Positions 24,101-37,240 of a stretch of DNA of 64,000 bases are shown piece by piece; the stretch's first letter is position 1; each line of letters opens with the position of its first letter. The notes beneath the pieces were generated by a model, which saw nothing but the letters and a program-made list of their open reading frames with translations, was not told the DNA's origin and searched no databases. A program made the translations under genes and the position numbers. This DNA is from Mercurialis annua (taxonomy: Eukaryota; Streptophyta; Magnoliopsida; Malpighiales; Euphorbiaceae), in contig NC_065577.1 in the NCBI RefSeq assembly GCF_937616625.2, positions 2,025,001 through 2,089,000 of the forward strand, read 5' to 3'.

Positions 24101-25780
24101 ATTCATTATCACCAAAAATAGAACTAAGGAGCATGATGAATGATTGTTCTGCAAAATTCATCTCTAATATTTTTTACATCATTTTTTTATCTTTTCATAT
24201 CTTGGTTTTTTAGATTTCTTACTAATTGTTACAATTTTAACTAAAAAAATGAATTTTAATTTCTAAAGTTTATAATTTATTTGTCCAATATATTATAAAT
24301 AAAAAATCTAGAAATTTGATCCATCAATTTTATAAATATATTAAAGAAAAAAATAATAAAAATAAAAAGTTTAATTGATAAAAAATAGTTTACTAACTTA
24401 TTTTATGATAAATTAATTAGTATATAAATGATTATTTTTAAAAATATGCATCCAATTTTATAATTAAATTATTTTATTATTATAAAAATTATATAATTTC
24501 TAAAATTCGGATAATTATTTAAAATATCTTAAAATGTTAAAAATATTTTTACTTACAATCAAATTATTTTTAAAATTAATTGACTCACATATGAAATTAT
24601 CAGTTCAAACAATTAAATTACTTTATTGAGAATATATTTATTTTTATCACAATTGTAGATATAATAATTGATTATATAATTACAACTAATAACCAATTAA
24701 TTACTGGGGTGTAAGATGTTTATTTAGTACATGCATTGGTAGTTAAATGCGACGCTGCATGAATAAGCAACCACATGTTTTCCTAACTAAAATCGACTAA
24801 ACACAACACATGCTATCTTTCGAACCGTATGACCAGAAATTCGTTGTTACATTTACATATATACAGTCAAATTTATTTTTGCATGTTAATCATTCTTATA
24901 GCAACAGAAATTGGACCACAGTACGTATATGAATATATATTCATAATTGACCTACCACAAGATGCATGATCATCATAACAAAATCAAACACATTAATTTA
25001 AAGTTTGCAATATGTAATTAACATCAAATCTTGTGATTAATCTTAACTTGGAATTAACTCAAGTAATCTGTTAACCATAAGAATGAAGAACAAGGTGATA
25101 TAAACTAATTTTCACTAACTTAAAAAAAATTGATAAAAGCATACAATGACGAATGCCAAAATTCTATGCAGGTTTAGGGCTAGAAATACTAAAATTAGGA
25201 GAAATAAATCGTTGGTCGTGTTTTTTTAGTTTTATTAAATATAAACGACATTTGGAATGTACACTTCAACGTATACGACGTGGTAAATGTAAATGGCATG
25301 TGTAAACACTGTATATATTTATATATACGTCATATATTAGAAATGTTATCTTGTATATGTTCGGTAAAAGTAAAAAAATAGACGAACGCATTTAATCATT
25401 AATTTTTTTTTGTTTTTTTTTTTTGACGGGCCGATATGGATAAAAGAGAGAGGTATATAGGCATTTATGCAGAAGGGAAAATGGAGTTGTACCTTGTTTA
25501 GTTAAGAGGGTACACAGTGCCTAGCTGGCTAACATGTGAAGGGGTTGTGGCTTTTCTTTTAATTCATTTATTTTCTTTAACTTACATGCATCCACTGCTA
25601 TAACCCAAAACCCAACTGGCAATTCTTCATTACATTCCCATAGATTGCCTCAATTAGGAGACTCTACACAAGGATTCTTCCTTGATTTTCTTTACTCTTT
25701 TCCCATAATAAAAGCTAACCGCTCTCCGAATCGCAGTTCGCTCAAATGTATTTTATTATGACGTGTTATAGACGGAATTT
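18124..25780. other. gene-free AT-rich intergenic stretch
   Basis: No exon series, RNA gene or conserved motif could be supported here. Open frames such as the 101-codon one at 20303-20608 are AT-rich and hydrophobic without recognisable domains. One inverted-repeat element lies at 21211-21628. Confidence 0.6.
21211..21628. mobile_element. MITE-like inverted repeat element
   Basis: Left arm CTTAAACTACACAAAATCAC and right-arm complement CTTAATCACACAAAATCTCC pair, followed by matching stretches of about 150 bases. Non-coding. Confidence 0.5.
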
Positions 25781-25799
25781 GATTATAAAACGACATTTT

Positions 25800-25922
25800 T
25801 GAATCTGTCGACATAGCTAAGATTAATTCTCATTTGAACCGGATAGATAAAACTCTGACTTCAAATATAAAACGGCTTCATACATGAGTATAGTTTGAAT
25901 TCACTGTCTCACTTAAATTATA
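25800..25922 (-). mobile_element. SINE fragment upstream of SOFL, copy 3
   Basis: Diverged piece of the same SINE body (complement of AAAACGGCTTCATACATGAG, then CACTGTCTCACTTAAAT). It ends about 190 bases before the SOFL start codon, so it may lie in its promoter or leader. Confidence 0.45.
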
Positions 25923-26114
25923 GTGTTTTATCAATTATATGCGTCTTGAGGATTTTAATATTTTTTTATTACAACTCTTATTTAAATTGTCTTATAAAAA
26001 CACCAAAACTTTTGACACACTCACACTACTACACTCAAAACCCAACTTCTTCCTTTTCTTTATATTTTTTCTTCAATTTTCTTGCTACCATTTCTTGCTA
26101 AAAAAAGAAAAAAA

Positions 26115-27803
26115 ATGAATTTTGATTCATCAGAATGTAGTAGTGGATGTGAGTCAGGCTGGACACTTTATTTAGAGCAATCTTTTCTTTCTCCAAGTGC
26201 AGCTGCAAATAATGCAAGATCAAGAGGCCATAAAAAAAACAATGGCAAGCAAATTTACCAAGAAAATAATACTCAAGAAAATCAAGAACAAGATCAAGAA
26301 AATATTGTTGAAGAAGAAGATGAAGATTTATCAATGGTGTCTGATGCATCTTCAGGACCTCCACATTTTAATGAAGATGAGAGCTATTTTAATTATGATA
26401 ATGGACATTTTTATCCTGCATTTAAAGATTCTTCTGCTTCATTATTGATCAACCATGGTGGTAATATTGGTAATAATAATAAAAGAAGCTCAAAAACAGG
26501 AAAAGAATTACCTAATTCTAATTCTTTTCTTGATGATACTGCTAGCTCTCCTGCATTTAACTTATCCAAGGTTAATTAATTTATTAATTATACATTTTTT
26601 TCTTTTATGTAATTTTTTTTTTGGGTTGTTGTTATTAATTTTATTAATTAATTACATTGCAGACTAGCTTTGGTATTGCCAATAATAATCAAGCTTCAAT
26701 GGAGAGTATGTTAGACTATTCACAAGGTTTTCTGCTACTCATTTTCAGGTATTTAATTTGGTTAATTTTTGTTATAATTTTTGTTTATATTTGAAGTAGA
26801 GTTTTGGTTAATTAATAATTAACTAATTTTGCAGGGGAGATCTGCATATCAAGATCATTTTGGTTATGTACAGCCTTCTGTATCTGGAAACAAATTTAAT
26901 AACCAGTGAGTACTTCTATAATTTCATGGATTTTGTTCTCTTTATATTTGAGAAAGGCTTAATTGCTTTAGAAAAAACGAACTTTATCGTCTTTGTCAGT
27001 TTTTACATGAATTTTTAATTTCGGCAATGTCGATTTTTATAATTCGAAATACCGAATAATTTTTTGTTAAAATTTGTTGACGTGGACGTCAGAATAATGT
27101 ATATTCCGGTGTCCACATCATCATTGAACAAAAAATTACTTGGTGTTTCGAATTGAAAAAGAATAGAGATTGTTTTGAATTGTCAAAACTGAAATTTTTT
27201 GTGAAAATTGCTAGAGAAGTTAAAATTCGCGATGTCTTAAAGCAGTTGAACCTAGAAAAATATTCACGTTTTTAAAATAGGTTTAATCAACCAAAAAAAT
27301 ACCCCGTCTTTTCGATTTTTTTGTTTAAATCCCAAACTTTTAAAATCGTCAATTTAAACTTGTTTTTCAATTTTCAGTTTTAATTTTACCCAATTTTTAA
27401 AATTGAAATTTTTCCCACTTGGAAAAAATTCAAGTGTCTTTCATATTTAATTCATATTCTCAATTTTTAGTAATTTTTAAAATCATTAAAGTTTATTTAG
27501 ACTAAATGTCAAATATGAAGGACACATTGAACATTTTTCAGAGTAGATAAATTCAAATTTAACAAAATGAGTACAGTTGAAACTGAAATTCAGAAAATGA
27601 GTAAAATAGATAATTTTGAAAATATGAAATAAACGGAAAAAGTCAAAAAAATTGAATTATATTTTTGATAATTTAGTCTTTAAAATACATATGCAATTTC
27701 TTGAGTTCATTTATAATTGAGTAATTTTTTTAAAAGATGGATAAATATGTATTGAGTGAAAAATTCATTGTTTGCAGATGGTTTTAAGGGAATTAGAGCA
27801 TGA
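26115..27803 (+). CDS. SOB FIVE-LIKE (SOFL) family protein with a 3' frameshift
   Basis: SOFL proteins are small plant-specific proteins linked by family work to cytokinin levels. Exon 1 (26115-26570, 152 codons) has both family signatures: SGCESGWTLYLEQS near residues 9-22 and DLSMVSDASSGPPH near 82-95, around an acidic, Gln/Asn-rich linker. Exon 2 is 26663-26748, exon 3 26835-26905, exon 4 begins at 27778. Exon 2 is 86 bases where 87 would keep frame: after SMLDYSQGF the frame slips by one, so exon 3 would not be read as RSAYQDHFGYVQPSVSG nor exon 4 as QWF-stop (stop at 27785-27787). As it stands, the predicted protein is about 212 residues with an unrelated tail ending at 27801-27803. The missing base sits in a T run, so either a real mutation or a sequence error is possible. 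Intron 3 (26906-27777) holds a MITE. Confidence 0.88.
26956..27253. mobile_element. MITE, family D copy 2, in SOFL intron 3
   Basis: Arms GGCTTAATTGCTTTAGAAAA and complement AGGTTCAACTGCTTTAAGAC. Same centre pattern (gtccacatca...) as the copy in the kinase intron, more diverged. Confidence 0.6.
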
Positions 27804-29267
27804 AGATATGTGCATCAACTTGTTGCTCAAAAACAAAAATGGTGTCAACTTTTCAACAAAAAGAAAAAAAGAAATTGAAGGATTATCTCATAAAAGATGT
27901 TGTTTTTTCTTTTGTTTTCTTTTAAATTTTCTTTTTTCCTTGTCAATGCAATGGGAAGCAACTTGAGAGCAAAAGATGAAAATAAATTTCTTTTTCTCAA
28001 AAATTTATTTTGTCTTGTTAAGTTGGTAATTTTTGTGTGTACAAATGGGCTATATGTGTTTGTTTTTTCAATAGAGCCCCATTCTTTTCTTTTATATATC
28101 TCATTAAAATAAAGGCATAGATATAATAAAATTATAATTTCATCATTAAGTTTTTATTTACAATTTAAAATACTTTTTTTTTTCATTTTAAAAATCAAAT
28201 TGCCAACTAAAATCAAATCAATCGATATTGATGTGAAAAATCAGAATCCAAAAACAAAAGTCACATGTATATATGTCCACATTAGCAAAGATAGATCAGA
28301 TTTTCAATTGACAATTCGACTTGTAAAAATTAAAAATTCTTACTGAAACTACAAAATACATTATAATTTAAGATTATCATTTAAAAATATCAATTTTTCC
28401 AACTTTTTTTTTCAATTCTAGCCAAACTATTTAATTTCGTCAATTTTAGCCATTGATAAGTGTCTTTTAGCTATAATTGATTATTTAATTTAAAGGTCTA
28501 CTCACCAAAAAAATGCTAATTTTGTTTGCTCCTTTTGAATGAATAGGCTTGTAACTTATAATTTTAGCTAGTTGTATCCAATCCTAAATAATAATACATA
28601 CATGTGTATCTATAAGCTTAGTACATAAATTATTATTATTATATATATCAATATATTCTTCACATGAAGCACTAAATTGATCATTGCAAGAAATGACAAC
28701 CTAATAGTACATTTTTGTTTCATGCTTTGGATATTTATAGGAAAATTTGTATAAAAAATTGAGGGACTTAATTTGCATTAGGACATGGATGGTTTTATTA
28801 TATGAAATGAGACATTGTGGTCCATTCTATGTTCCAAACTCTTGCTAGCTATATCATGCTTGTCATAATCAATTAAGATTGTCAATTCCAATACTACACA
28901 TTTCATAATTTCCCATACCCTGCCCCCCTCTCTCCTTAATGCAAGCAAAATCAGGTCTATTGATCAAATGTTATTAATCTCCAATAAAGTCTCAAACTTG
29001 CCAACTACTCCCTCAAATCAAAAATTTAAAAATTGAATAATCAAAACAACAACAAAAATTCAAAAATTACAAAAATTGATGCTAGCCAGCAAGCAATTAG
29101 CTATAATATTGTCAAATTGCATGCCTAAGAAGAAATTAAGCAATAGATTAAAACCCATGTTAAATATTTAAAGAAGAAAAAGACATCCATTATTGACTAA
29201 ATCATGAAAGGAAAATGACATTTAGTAAAATATATCCAAAAAGAGAATTCTATAAATTTGAGAGAGA
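27804..29267. other. intergenic, no gene seen
   Basis: AT-rich sequence after the SOFL gene. The first 200 bases are probably its 3' UTR, and the AATAAA-like signals near 28108 could serve it. Nothing else is supported. Confidence 0.5.
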
Positions 29268-29655
29268 ATTAACCTATTTTAAGGTCTCTCAATCTGAAGA
29301 ATTTTATCTATTTGATCCTTGAATTTTTATTTGGTTGTATCTGTTTTTTTTAATTTTTTTATTTATCCGGTCTTTGAATTTTCATTTGATTTTATCTGAT
29401 CCCTGAACTTTCACATTTTTTCTTTATCTCCCTCAATTTTATATATTTTTTTATTTATCTGACCCCTTAATTCTATGTATTTTAGGATTCGAGGAAGTAA
29501 AAAATCAAAATTCAGGGATAAATAAGACCAAATAATTCAGAACTTAGATAAATAAAAAATAAAAAATAAAGAATTAAATAACACTAAATGAAAATTACAA
29601 AAATCAAATAAACAAAACCTGTAAAATCAAGACACCCTAAAAATGAGTTAATCCA
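29268..29655. mobile_element. MITE-like inverted repeat element
   Basis: Left arm TTAACCTATTTTAAGGTCTC and right-arm complement TTAACTCATTTTTAGGGTGT pair imperfectly. The interior resembles the element at 1155-1405. Confidence 0.4.
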
Positions 29656-30401
29656 TATGAGAGAATAAGATTGTTTGATGATTACGTAGTATGTTGTATT
29701 CATCAAAAAGCAAAGTAGTATGTTGTACATAGATTTATTGAATCTTGTATTTTAATATTTTATTTTTTACCATTTTATATTTCTATCCTTTTAAGGGTAA
29801 TTTATACCAGCCAAAAACCATAATCATTATAAGACCTAATCATTTTTTAAATCCAAATTTTTATTTCTTTTATCAATTACGATAAAACTTTTTAATTTTA
29901 TAATTATATATAGTTTTAAAATCTTGATGCAATTGTAACCAAAATTTTGAGTTTTATTTTTTTTTTAACTTTTGTATTTTTTATCTATTACGATCAAATT
30001 TTTTAAAAAAATTCTAACTTCTAAAAAGTTAGTACAAACGTTTGGTCGCAATTGATAAAAAATTGAAAGGTTTGTTAAAAAATAAAATTAAAAGTTTTGA
30101 TCATAATTGAAAAAATAACTTTCAAATTGGACATAATCGTAAAAATTGAAGTTTTTTTTGGCATAATTAATAAAAAATGTAAAGGTAGACATAAAAAATG
30201 GTTAGGCCTAATTATAGATATAGAAAGTCATAATATTTCTAATGACGTGACATCAAATGAAATATTTTTATTAAAATATATAATACAAATTCAATAGACC
30301 ATCAAACATAGGAAAAAATTTTATATAACTGTTTGATAAAAATAATCTTTATTCATCAAGAAATCCACAACATGTAAATATGAACCATTGTAAAAAAAAC
30401 A

Positions 30402-31176
30402 TTGAATCAGCTAAAATTTACAACATGCAAGTTGGGATCATCATAAGAAAAATTTGAACGAATCAAGAAACACACTAAAAATTGGATTCGTCAAGAGTCG
30501 ACACCTATAAAACCTAAATCTTTAAAAAATTTATCGAATCAGAAAAACATATATACAATCTCAAAAAAAACTCAAACGTCACAAACACACACCAAAATAC
30601 AAGTTAATTTCCATGACAAAAAAGTTCTATTCAAAATGAAAAGGAAAAAGAAGACATATGTGTAAATACACATAAAGGTGAGATAGACAAATTTTTAACC
30701 TAAGACCGAAAATGTCTCCTTTTTCATCCAAATTAAGTGGCGGTGAAAAGATTTTGTTAACAGGTTTCTTAATTGAAAGAGAAACGACTCATGATGAACA
30801 TTTGCAAGAAGAAGTATTAAATCAATTAGAATTTGCAGCATGCAAGTCGGGATCATCATGAGAAAGATTTAAACGAATCAAGAAACACACTAAAAATTGG
30901 AATCGTCAGAAATCGGCGATTATAAAATCCAAATCTTCAAAATCTTGATCGAACCAATAAAATACAAATACGATCTCAAAAAAAAAACTTAAACGTCACC
31001 AAAAACAAGTTAACTTTTATGACAAAAAAGTTTTATTAAAAAAAAGACACATGTGTAAATACACAAAATTTTCGATCTAAGGCCGAAAATGTCTTATTTT
31101 TCATTCAAACTAAGTGGCGATGAATAGATTTTATTGATAGGTTTCTTGGTCGAAAGAGAAACGACTCATTATTAGG
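30402..31176. repeat. 416-bp direct tandem duplication
   Basis: The block from about 30402 (key words GGGATCATCATAAGAAA, CAAGAAACACACTAAAAATT, TAAGACCGAAAATGTCTCC, GAAAGAGAAACGACTCAT) recurs in the same order from about 30818. The copies are diverged, and the second is shorter between TTTATTAAAA and AAGACACATG. Non-coding. Confidence 0.8.
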
Positions 31177-31179
31177 TTT

Positions 31180-34100
31180 TATTTCGATTTTAATGATTAA
31201 ATAATATGCGTTGAATATTTAATTCATTCAATAATTCAAACTATTAAATGAGAGTTAGACTCTAAAAATAATATTATCTTTAGTACATCTCACACATAAA
31301 TGCCATTAGACTTGAAGCCTAGAGTACTTGTTCACTTTACTTTGTGCATTTTCCACATGAAACATGAAGCTCAAGTCCATTTTATGCATTTTAATCAAAT
31401 AATCAATTAACACTATAGTCAAACTGTGAGATAAGACTAACAATAAATTATTTTTAATATTACATTTTATGCAAATTTCATGGTTCATATACATTAGTAT
31501 TTTATTTTTTTCATTTAAAAATATCTTAAAATCATTAAATTCATATTTATAATATAGTTTTATAATAAATATAATTTCATCATTTTAAATTTTGCATTTC
31601 TTGTTTCAACATTTTTTTCATACTATAAATATTAATATATAATAATGTACAATAATGCTACATATCTATAGTACTTGTCAATACAAAAAAGGACAAAAAG
31701 AGTACCACAAATATACCTAACTTTGGTGGCTATCCATCTAAGATATGATCCAAATAAAGATACACCAAAATAATGAGATCTAATTAGGTTCCAAATCCAA
31801 GTGTTTCCACATAAATTAAAAATATTTTAGTTGTTCTTATCAGAAATTAAAACTCAAAATTTTGGCTTAATGTAGACATAAATAGAGACAAGATGGTGAG
31901 AAGTGTAAATGGGTTGATATGGGTAATAGTCAGAATAGTTCATGAGATGACAAACTATAAATGTTGGAATGAATTTTAATATTTTTTTTCTTCTTCTGAA
32001 AATCCATTAGATCTTGCCTCAGATCTTCCTGACCCAATGGAACATGTCTGTTTTTGTTTATTGTTTTATGCTCTTTTTTTCTAATTTGGAAGGATCTTAA
32101 TTTTTTATTTATCTTTTGTCCTAAGTTGAGCAATATAATTATAGTAGCAAATTTTTAATAATTTTTCTTTGTTTTCTCCAAGCTTTTCTGTCTGCTTGGC
32201 AGCTGTCATTGAACTTGGTGACATGCACTATTTCATTTTGGTATTTCTTTATTCATTTACAACGAGTATACATATAATATACAATTTGGACTCCAGCAAA
32301 AAAATTTGATCACATTTTTAAGAAGATGAACATGTACACTAGGAAATTTAGGATGTCAAATCATAAAAATATGCAAAATTCTTTGGGAATGTATGCAAAG
32401 TTTGTTGAGTAGATCTCGAATATGTCTTTCAGAGTTTTTCACATTTACAGAGAATAAAATCAAATGGCTGATTTGATTACCAAGTATAAAATTTTAGTTC
32501 GGTCTTTTGTTTGATGGGATTCGGCTCACATCTTTTGTAACTCTTTTATTCAAATAAATTTCAGTAGGGAAATTTCTTATAGATTCTGCTAATTTCTTTT
32601 TCAATCTTGTATGACATTTTTGGTGTTAATTATTTGTGGTACTTTTGATTTTTTTTTAAAAGCGTAATGCATACATTAAAAGGATGTCAATCTAGTTAAA
32701 TTCTCAAGTGCGTCCTTAATTTATAAAATCCAACTTTTCACTAAAAACAAGAATCCATTTTTCACTTATAAACTATAAATGCAATAACGTATTTTCCTTT
32801 ATCTTTGAGTAAATTTTAATCTTATAAAATGTATCGTTATTTTTGTTCATATATTTAGATATGCATGAATTACAAAGACGTAGGGATGACCACTTTCAAA
32901 ATGTATGTATCGATTATTTTTAATTTTTTTTATTCTTTATAATATTTTTTCTTTGATCGTCTTTTTCTTTATCACTAATTATTTCCTTTTTGTTTTGTTT
33001 ATACTTCAATGCATCCCCTACATCATGCATCCGGTTCAAACCAAAATAAAATTTTAAAATAAAATCAGTTTAGTTTGTACTGGAATTTAAGTGAATTATT
33101 TTAAGCAAAAAACTAAATTGAATCAAAAATTCATTTTTTATGGCTTTATGGTATTAAAAAGCAAACTTTCCGATTTTTTTGGAAATCTATCCAAAAGTTG
33201 TATATTCCCATTTGGTCAATTCATTAAAAATCTATCTAATTTTTGAGAAGTGGTTTGATATTTTTTAAATCGATTTATCCTAATCACGTGGCATCCCAAT
33301 TGACAATTATTTTTCTTTTCAATTAAATTTTTTTACACAAATAAGCATAATTAAATCAATTTTAAAAAAAGAGATAGATTTACGACTTTTAAAAAATTTG
33401 GATATATTTTTAAAAGATCGAACAAATTTGGTGTTTTAAACGCCACTAGGCTTTTTTTATAACGTCAAATCAAAATGAACTAAATTATCAATTTGTTTCG
33501 TTTTTATAATTCGTTTCACACACTTTGTACTTATCGGATGTAAGATTATATGGCCTAACATATTATAGGTAAATTGATGAAACAATGCTATAAGAAAATA
33601 AGGCAAAAGACAAAAGAAACAATGATGAATCTAGAGTTTTTGTTAGCATGAGTGCAATGAATGAAATTGGATAAGAAAACAAAAGTAATGTATATATTAA
33701 GCATGGGAAAAACATCAATTGTTGTTCCAACCACCACCAAAACATAAAACCTAGATTAATTCTGTAACCAAACAGCAAGGTAAAAGAATGGGTTTTGTCT
33801 CTACATATTATAATATTCTATTCCATTCCTGTCTTGTCTCATCCGATGTCGTTTTGACTGCAAGTGTTCCCATTTGTGATGACATTAGTCTTCTTGTTTC
33901 TTATCAGTTTCTGCCAAAGCCATGCATAGAATGTGTTTGGTGAAATGGGTTGCAAATTGCATGCATGAATATTACTATTCATTCTTAAATATTAGATGAT
34001 TATATATGAGAGGGTAGAACTATGAATCGCCGAGTTGGCACCTTCTGCTTCACATACTCAATTTACTAGTTTATGCATGCATGTCCAATGGCGCCCCATA

Positions 34101-35273
34101 TTCTTTGGCAAAATTCATCTTGAGGTCCTTGTATTTTACCATTATTTTCAAAAGGCCCTTATCATTGTCAACGTATGGAGAGATGATGAGGGTGTCCGAA
34201 CGAGATCGGTGCCAAAAAGTTATCTTTCTGATCTTTATAATTGTCAAAATTTCGAGTTTTCATGTCCTTCTTTATGGCCGAAAGAAAAAATTTATAAATT
34301 GATAGAACTGGAAAATACAAAAAAAAAAAAAGATACAGAAATTTAAAATAGGCAAGTATAAAGGCTGAAAAGATAACTTTTTTAAATAGGATCTTTCTGA
34401 ATAAAAATGATAAAATACAAGTACTTCGGTGTGAGTTTAGCCTATATTCCTTTTATTTCTTCTACTAAAATAACCTGGAAAAAATCCATTTTGAATGTAA
34501 AATAACCAATCCATCTAAAGAATTCAAGGATTCCAACTTTAATTTAATTAATATTTTGAATACGCCCTCCTACATGCAAATATTTATTGAATTAGAAGCG
34601 TAAAATAAATATACACTTTATCTTTTATATTAATTAATTAAATGAAAATTATTAAAAATTAAACTATAGACTTTTTGATAATATTGGTCCTAGTAGTAGT
34701 ACCACATCTAATTAATACACAACTCATTCAAAAAGTAAAGTTAGGTAAAATTTCTACTACTAGTCAAATTTGATCAAAATGTACAATGCCGATGGTGCAT
34801 CAAGTGAGAAAATTATTTTTATCATCTACCATGAAAATTCAAAGCTGTAGATTGTTCAATTAAGACAGTAATCAATAGACATGTCGAATTCATAAAAAAA
34901 ACATTCATGGGTGGACTAGAGTTTACAAAAGGAAGAATCATCAACTTGAAGATGAAGTTTAAATTGAACAACCCGACGAGTATGTCATTGCAGGCCATGT
35001 AAATAAAGTCTTAAAACTTAACAAGAATTTATACGAATTCTAACAAAAACCGAGAGTTCAATATCCGAATTGATAAGTACTTTCAAACAGGATGGAGATT
35101 AATTGTTTGTTTGTATTTATGTACTATGCGATTTTTACGGGCACTGAATAAAAATTTGCGACGAAGGATATGCTGCTCATTTCATATTATCTGAAAATAA
35201 AGTAAAGTAAATGGAAGATCGAGTTTTCATCTCACGATAGCGCTATAAAAAAAATATATACTCAAGTAGTTAA
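31180..35273. other. gene-free AT-rich intergenic stretch
   Basis: No exon series or RNA gene supported. A diverged inverted-repeat element may lie at about 34106-34450 (arms AGGTCCTTGTATTTTACCAT and complement GTACTTGTATTTTATCATTT). The 103-codon frame at 34035-34346 overlaps it and is discounted. Confidence 0.5.
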
Positions 35274-35276
35274 TAT

Positions 35277-36037
35277 CACTACAAGAAAAGTGAGTTTTAG
35301 CAACGGTCTATTACAACGACCATTAAAATCGTTACAATACATATACCTTTTATAACGATTATTTTAATGTCGTTTCTAAATATAATTATTTTACAACGCC
35401 TAATAAAATCGTTATTAAAAGTTATACTTTTAGCAACGACTTAATTTATATCGTTTTTAAAGATAATTTTTTTACAACGACTAATCATGTCATTGTAAAT
35501 TATTTGCTTTACCAACGATTTAATATTTGTCGTTTTTAAATATTATCATTTCACAACGACAAATAATTTCGTTGCTAAAAGAAAGAAGGAATAGTGAAAA
35601 TCCCACATTGAAAATAAGTGAAATGAGAATGATGCATTCTCACTATAAAACAAACCCAACCTTCACTTAAAAAATAATTTTTATTTTTGTTGTAATATAT
35701 CAATCAAAAAGTAAAAAATATTAAATTTTAATAATAATTGTATTTTAAATTATAAAAATAAAAAAAAATCTAAAATTATATAATATATTTAAATAATAAT
35801 TAATATTATAATGTTTTGACAACGACTTTTTATAGTTACTAATAACTTTTAACAACCAATCTTATAGATTTTGTAAAACCTATAGCAACGACCATTATTT
35901 AAAAAAGTCGTTATAAAAAACATTACATTACGCCAACACGCACAACCACATTTGTCGTTGTTAAAAAATTTTAACAACCATATTTTAGGTTTTCACAACG
36001 ACAACTCACGTTTCCAAAAATCAAGTTTCTTGTAGTG
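35277..36037. mobile_element. non-autonomous CACTA (En/Spm) element
   Basis: Ends are CACTACAAGAAA and TTTCTTGTAGTG, the canonical CACTA terminal repeat. Both sides carry the 3-base duplication tat (35274-35276, 36038-36040). The interior has roughly 60-base subterminal repeats built on ACAACGAC/GTCGTT. At 761 bases with no ORF it needs a transposase from elsewhere. Confidence 0.93.
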
Positions 36038-36365
36038 TATGTAAGATTACAACCCTATTAACAATTCTATAAAATTTGGAGTAAAACTTTCAAAAGTGGA
36101 AGAAGATGTAGGAATAATAGATCCCATTTTATATAAAAGTCATTGAAGTTCTGAGAACTTAACTTGCACGAGATCGTACATCTTATTTGTAGTTGGACTT
36201 GTCAGTCGTTTTATGAGAAATTCACAACTTTTCATATGGAAGCATCCAAGATAGATTATGCAATACCTTAGAGGTACACTTGATTATGGAATTTGTTATT
36301 CATCATGTAAGTTGATAGGTTATTTGCTAGAGATATTGATGATAGAAAAAAGGCACAATAGTAAA

Positions 36366-36666
36366 TTAAATTAAATCTTTACGGGTTGTTGTAATTTTAT
36401 TCAAATTTTGTATTTTCTTATAATAATAGCCTAATTTTAATATTTTGTTGTAATTTTAGACATTTTCCAATCAATTTATTTTTCTCAATTTTCACATTAA
36501 TATTATTATCTATTACGGAGTTAATTTATAAATTCATTTAACCATTGGAATAGCTAAATTGATTGGAAAAAAATTGACTAAAATTACAATGAAATGTTGA
36601 AATTAGGTTATTATTTTAAAAATAAAAATTTTGGATAAAATTACAACAACCAGTAAAGGTCTGAAT
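36366..36666. mobile_element. MITE-like inverted repeat element
   Basis: Left arm CTTTACGGGTTGTTGTAATT and right-arm complement CTTTACTGGTTGTTGTAATT pair over about 80 bases. Non-coding. Confidence 0.65.
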
Positions 36667-36892
36667 ATATTTTACCATTACGTCTAGAAAAAAAATAGTA
36701 GCTTTGCGTTCTCGATGGAAAATATTGCAATTTTGTAGCGTTTAAAGAAGCAACCAATTGTGAAACTATTATAATATAAATCTGAGCATGATGCAACTCT
36801 TTTATGTGCGTGTCATGTAATTTGATTATGGAAATTACTAAAAGAACTTCACTCGAAACAAGGAGAGCCAAATAAAAGGATGATAGTTAATA

Positions 36893-37240
36893 GGCCAAAT
36901 GTCGTAAAAAGGCCAAATTTTTCATAAAAATTTCACAAAAGTCTTGACCTTTCAATGTTGTCGATTTTGGCCAAAATTAGATTATATGGTTTCAATTGTG
37001 GCCAACTCTCAATTTGATTTCAATTTGTTCATGCGGCGCCTACGTGGCATGCACATATATTAAAAGGTCAGGACTTTTGTGAAACCAAATAATCCATTTT
37101 TGGTCAAAATCGACAAAATTGAAAAGTCAGAACTTTTGTGAAACTAAATAATCAGTTTTTGACCAAAATCGACAAAATTGAAAGATCAGAACTTTTGTGA
37201 AACTTTTGTGAAAGATTTGCCCTTTTTATGACATTTTGCC
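36893..37240. mobile_element. Mutator-type MITE, family A copy 2
   Basis: Arms GGCCAAATGTCGTAAAAAGG and complement GGCAAAATGTCATAAAAAGG. Perfect 9-base duplication tagttaata at 36884-36892 and 37241-37249. Confidence 0.9.

Noticed and set aside
26098..26364. Minus-strand ORF over SOFL exon 1
   Set aside because: Shadow of the SOFL coding exon.
26721..26748. Alternative donor CAAG|GTTTTC to rescue the SOFL frame
   Set aside because: It leaves phase 1 and exon 3 needs phase 0, so the conserved tail is still out of frame.
34035..34346. Overlapping 103- and 73-codon ORFs
   Set aside because: They lie over a probable inverted-repeat element and resemble no protein.
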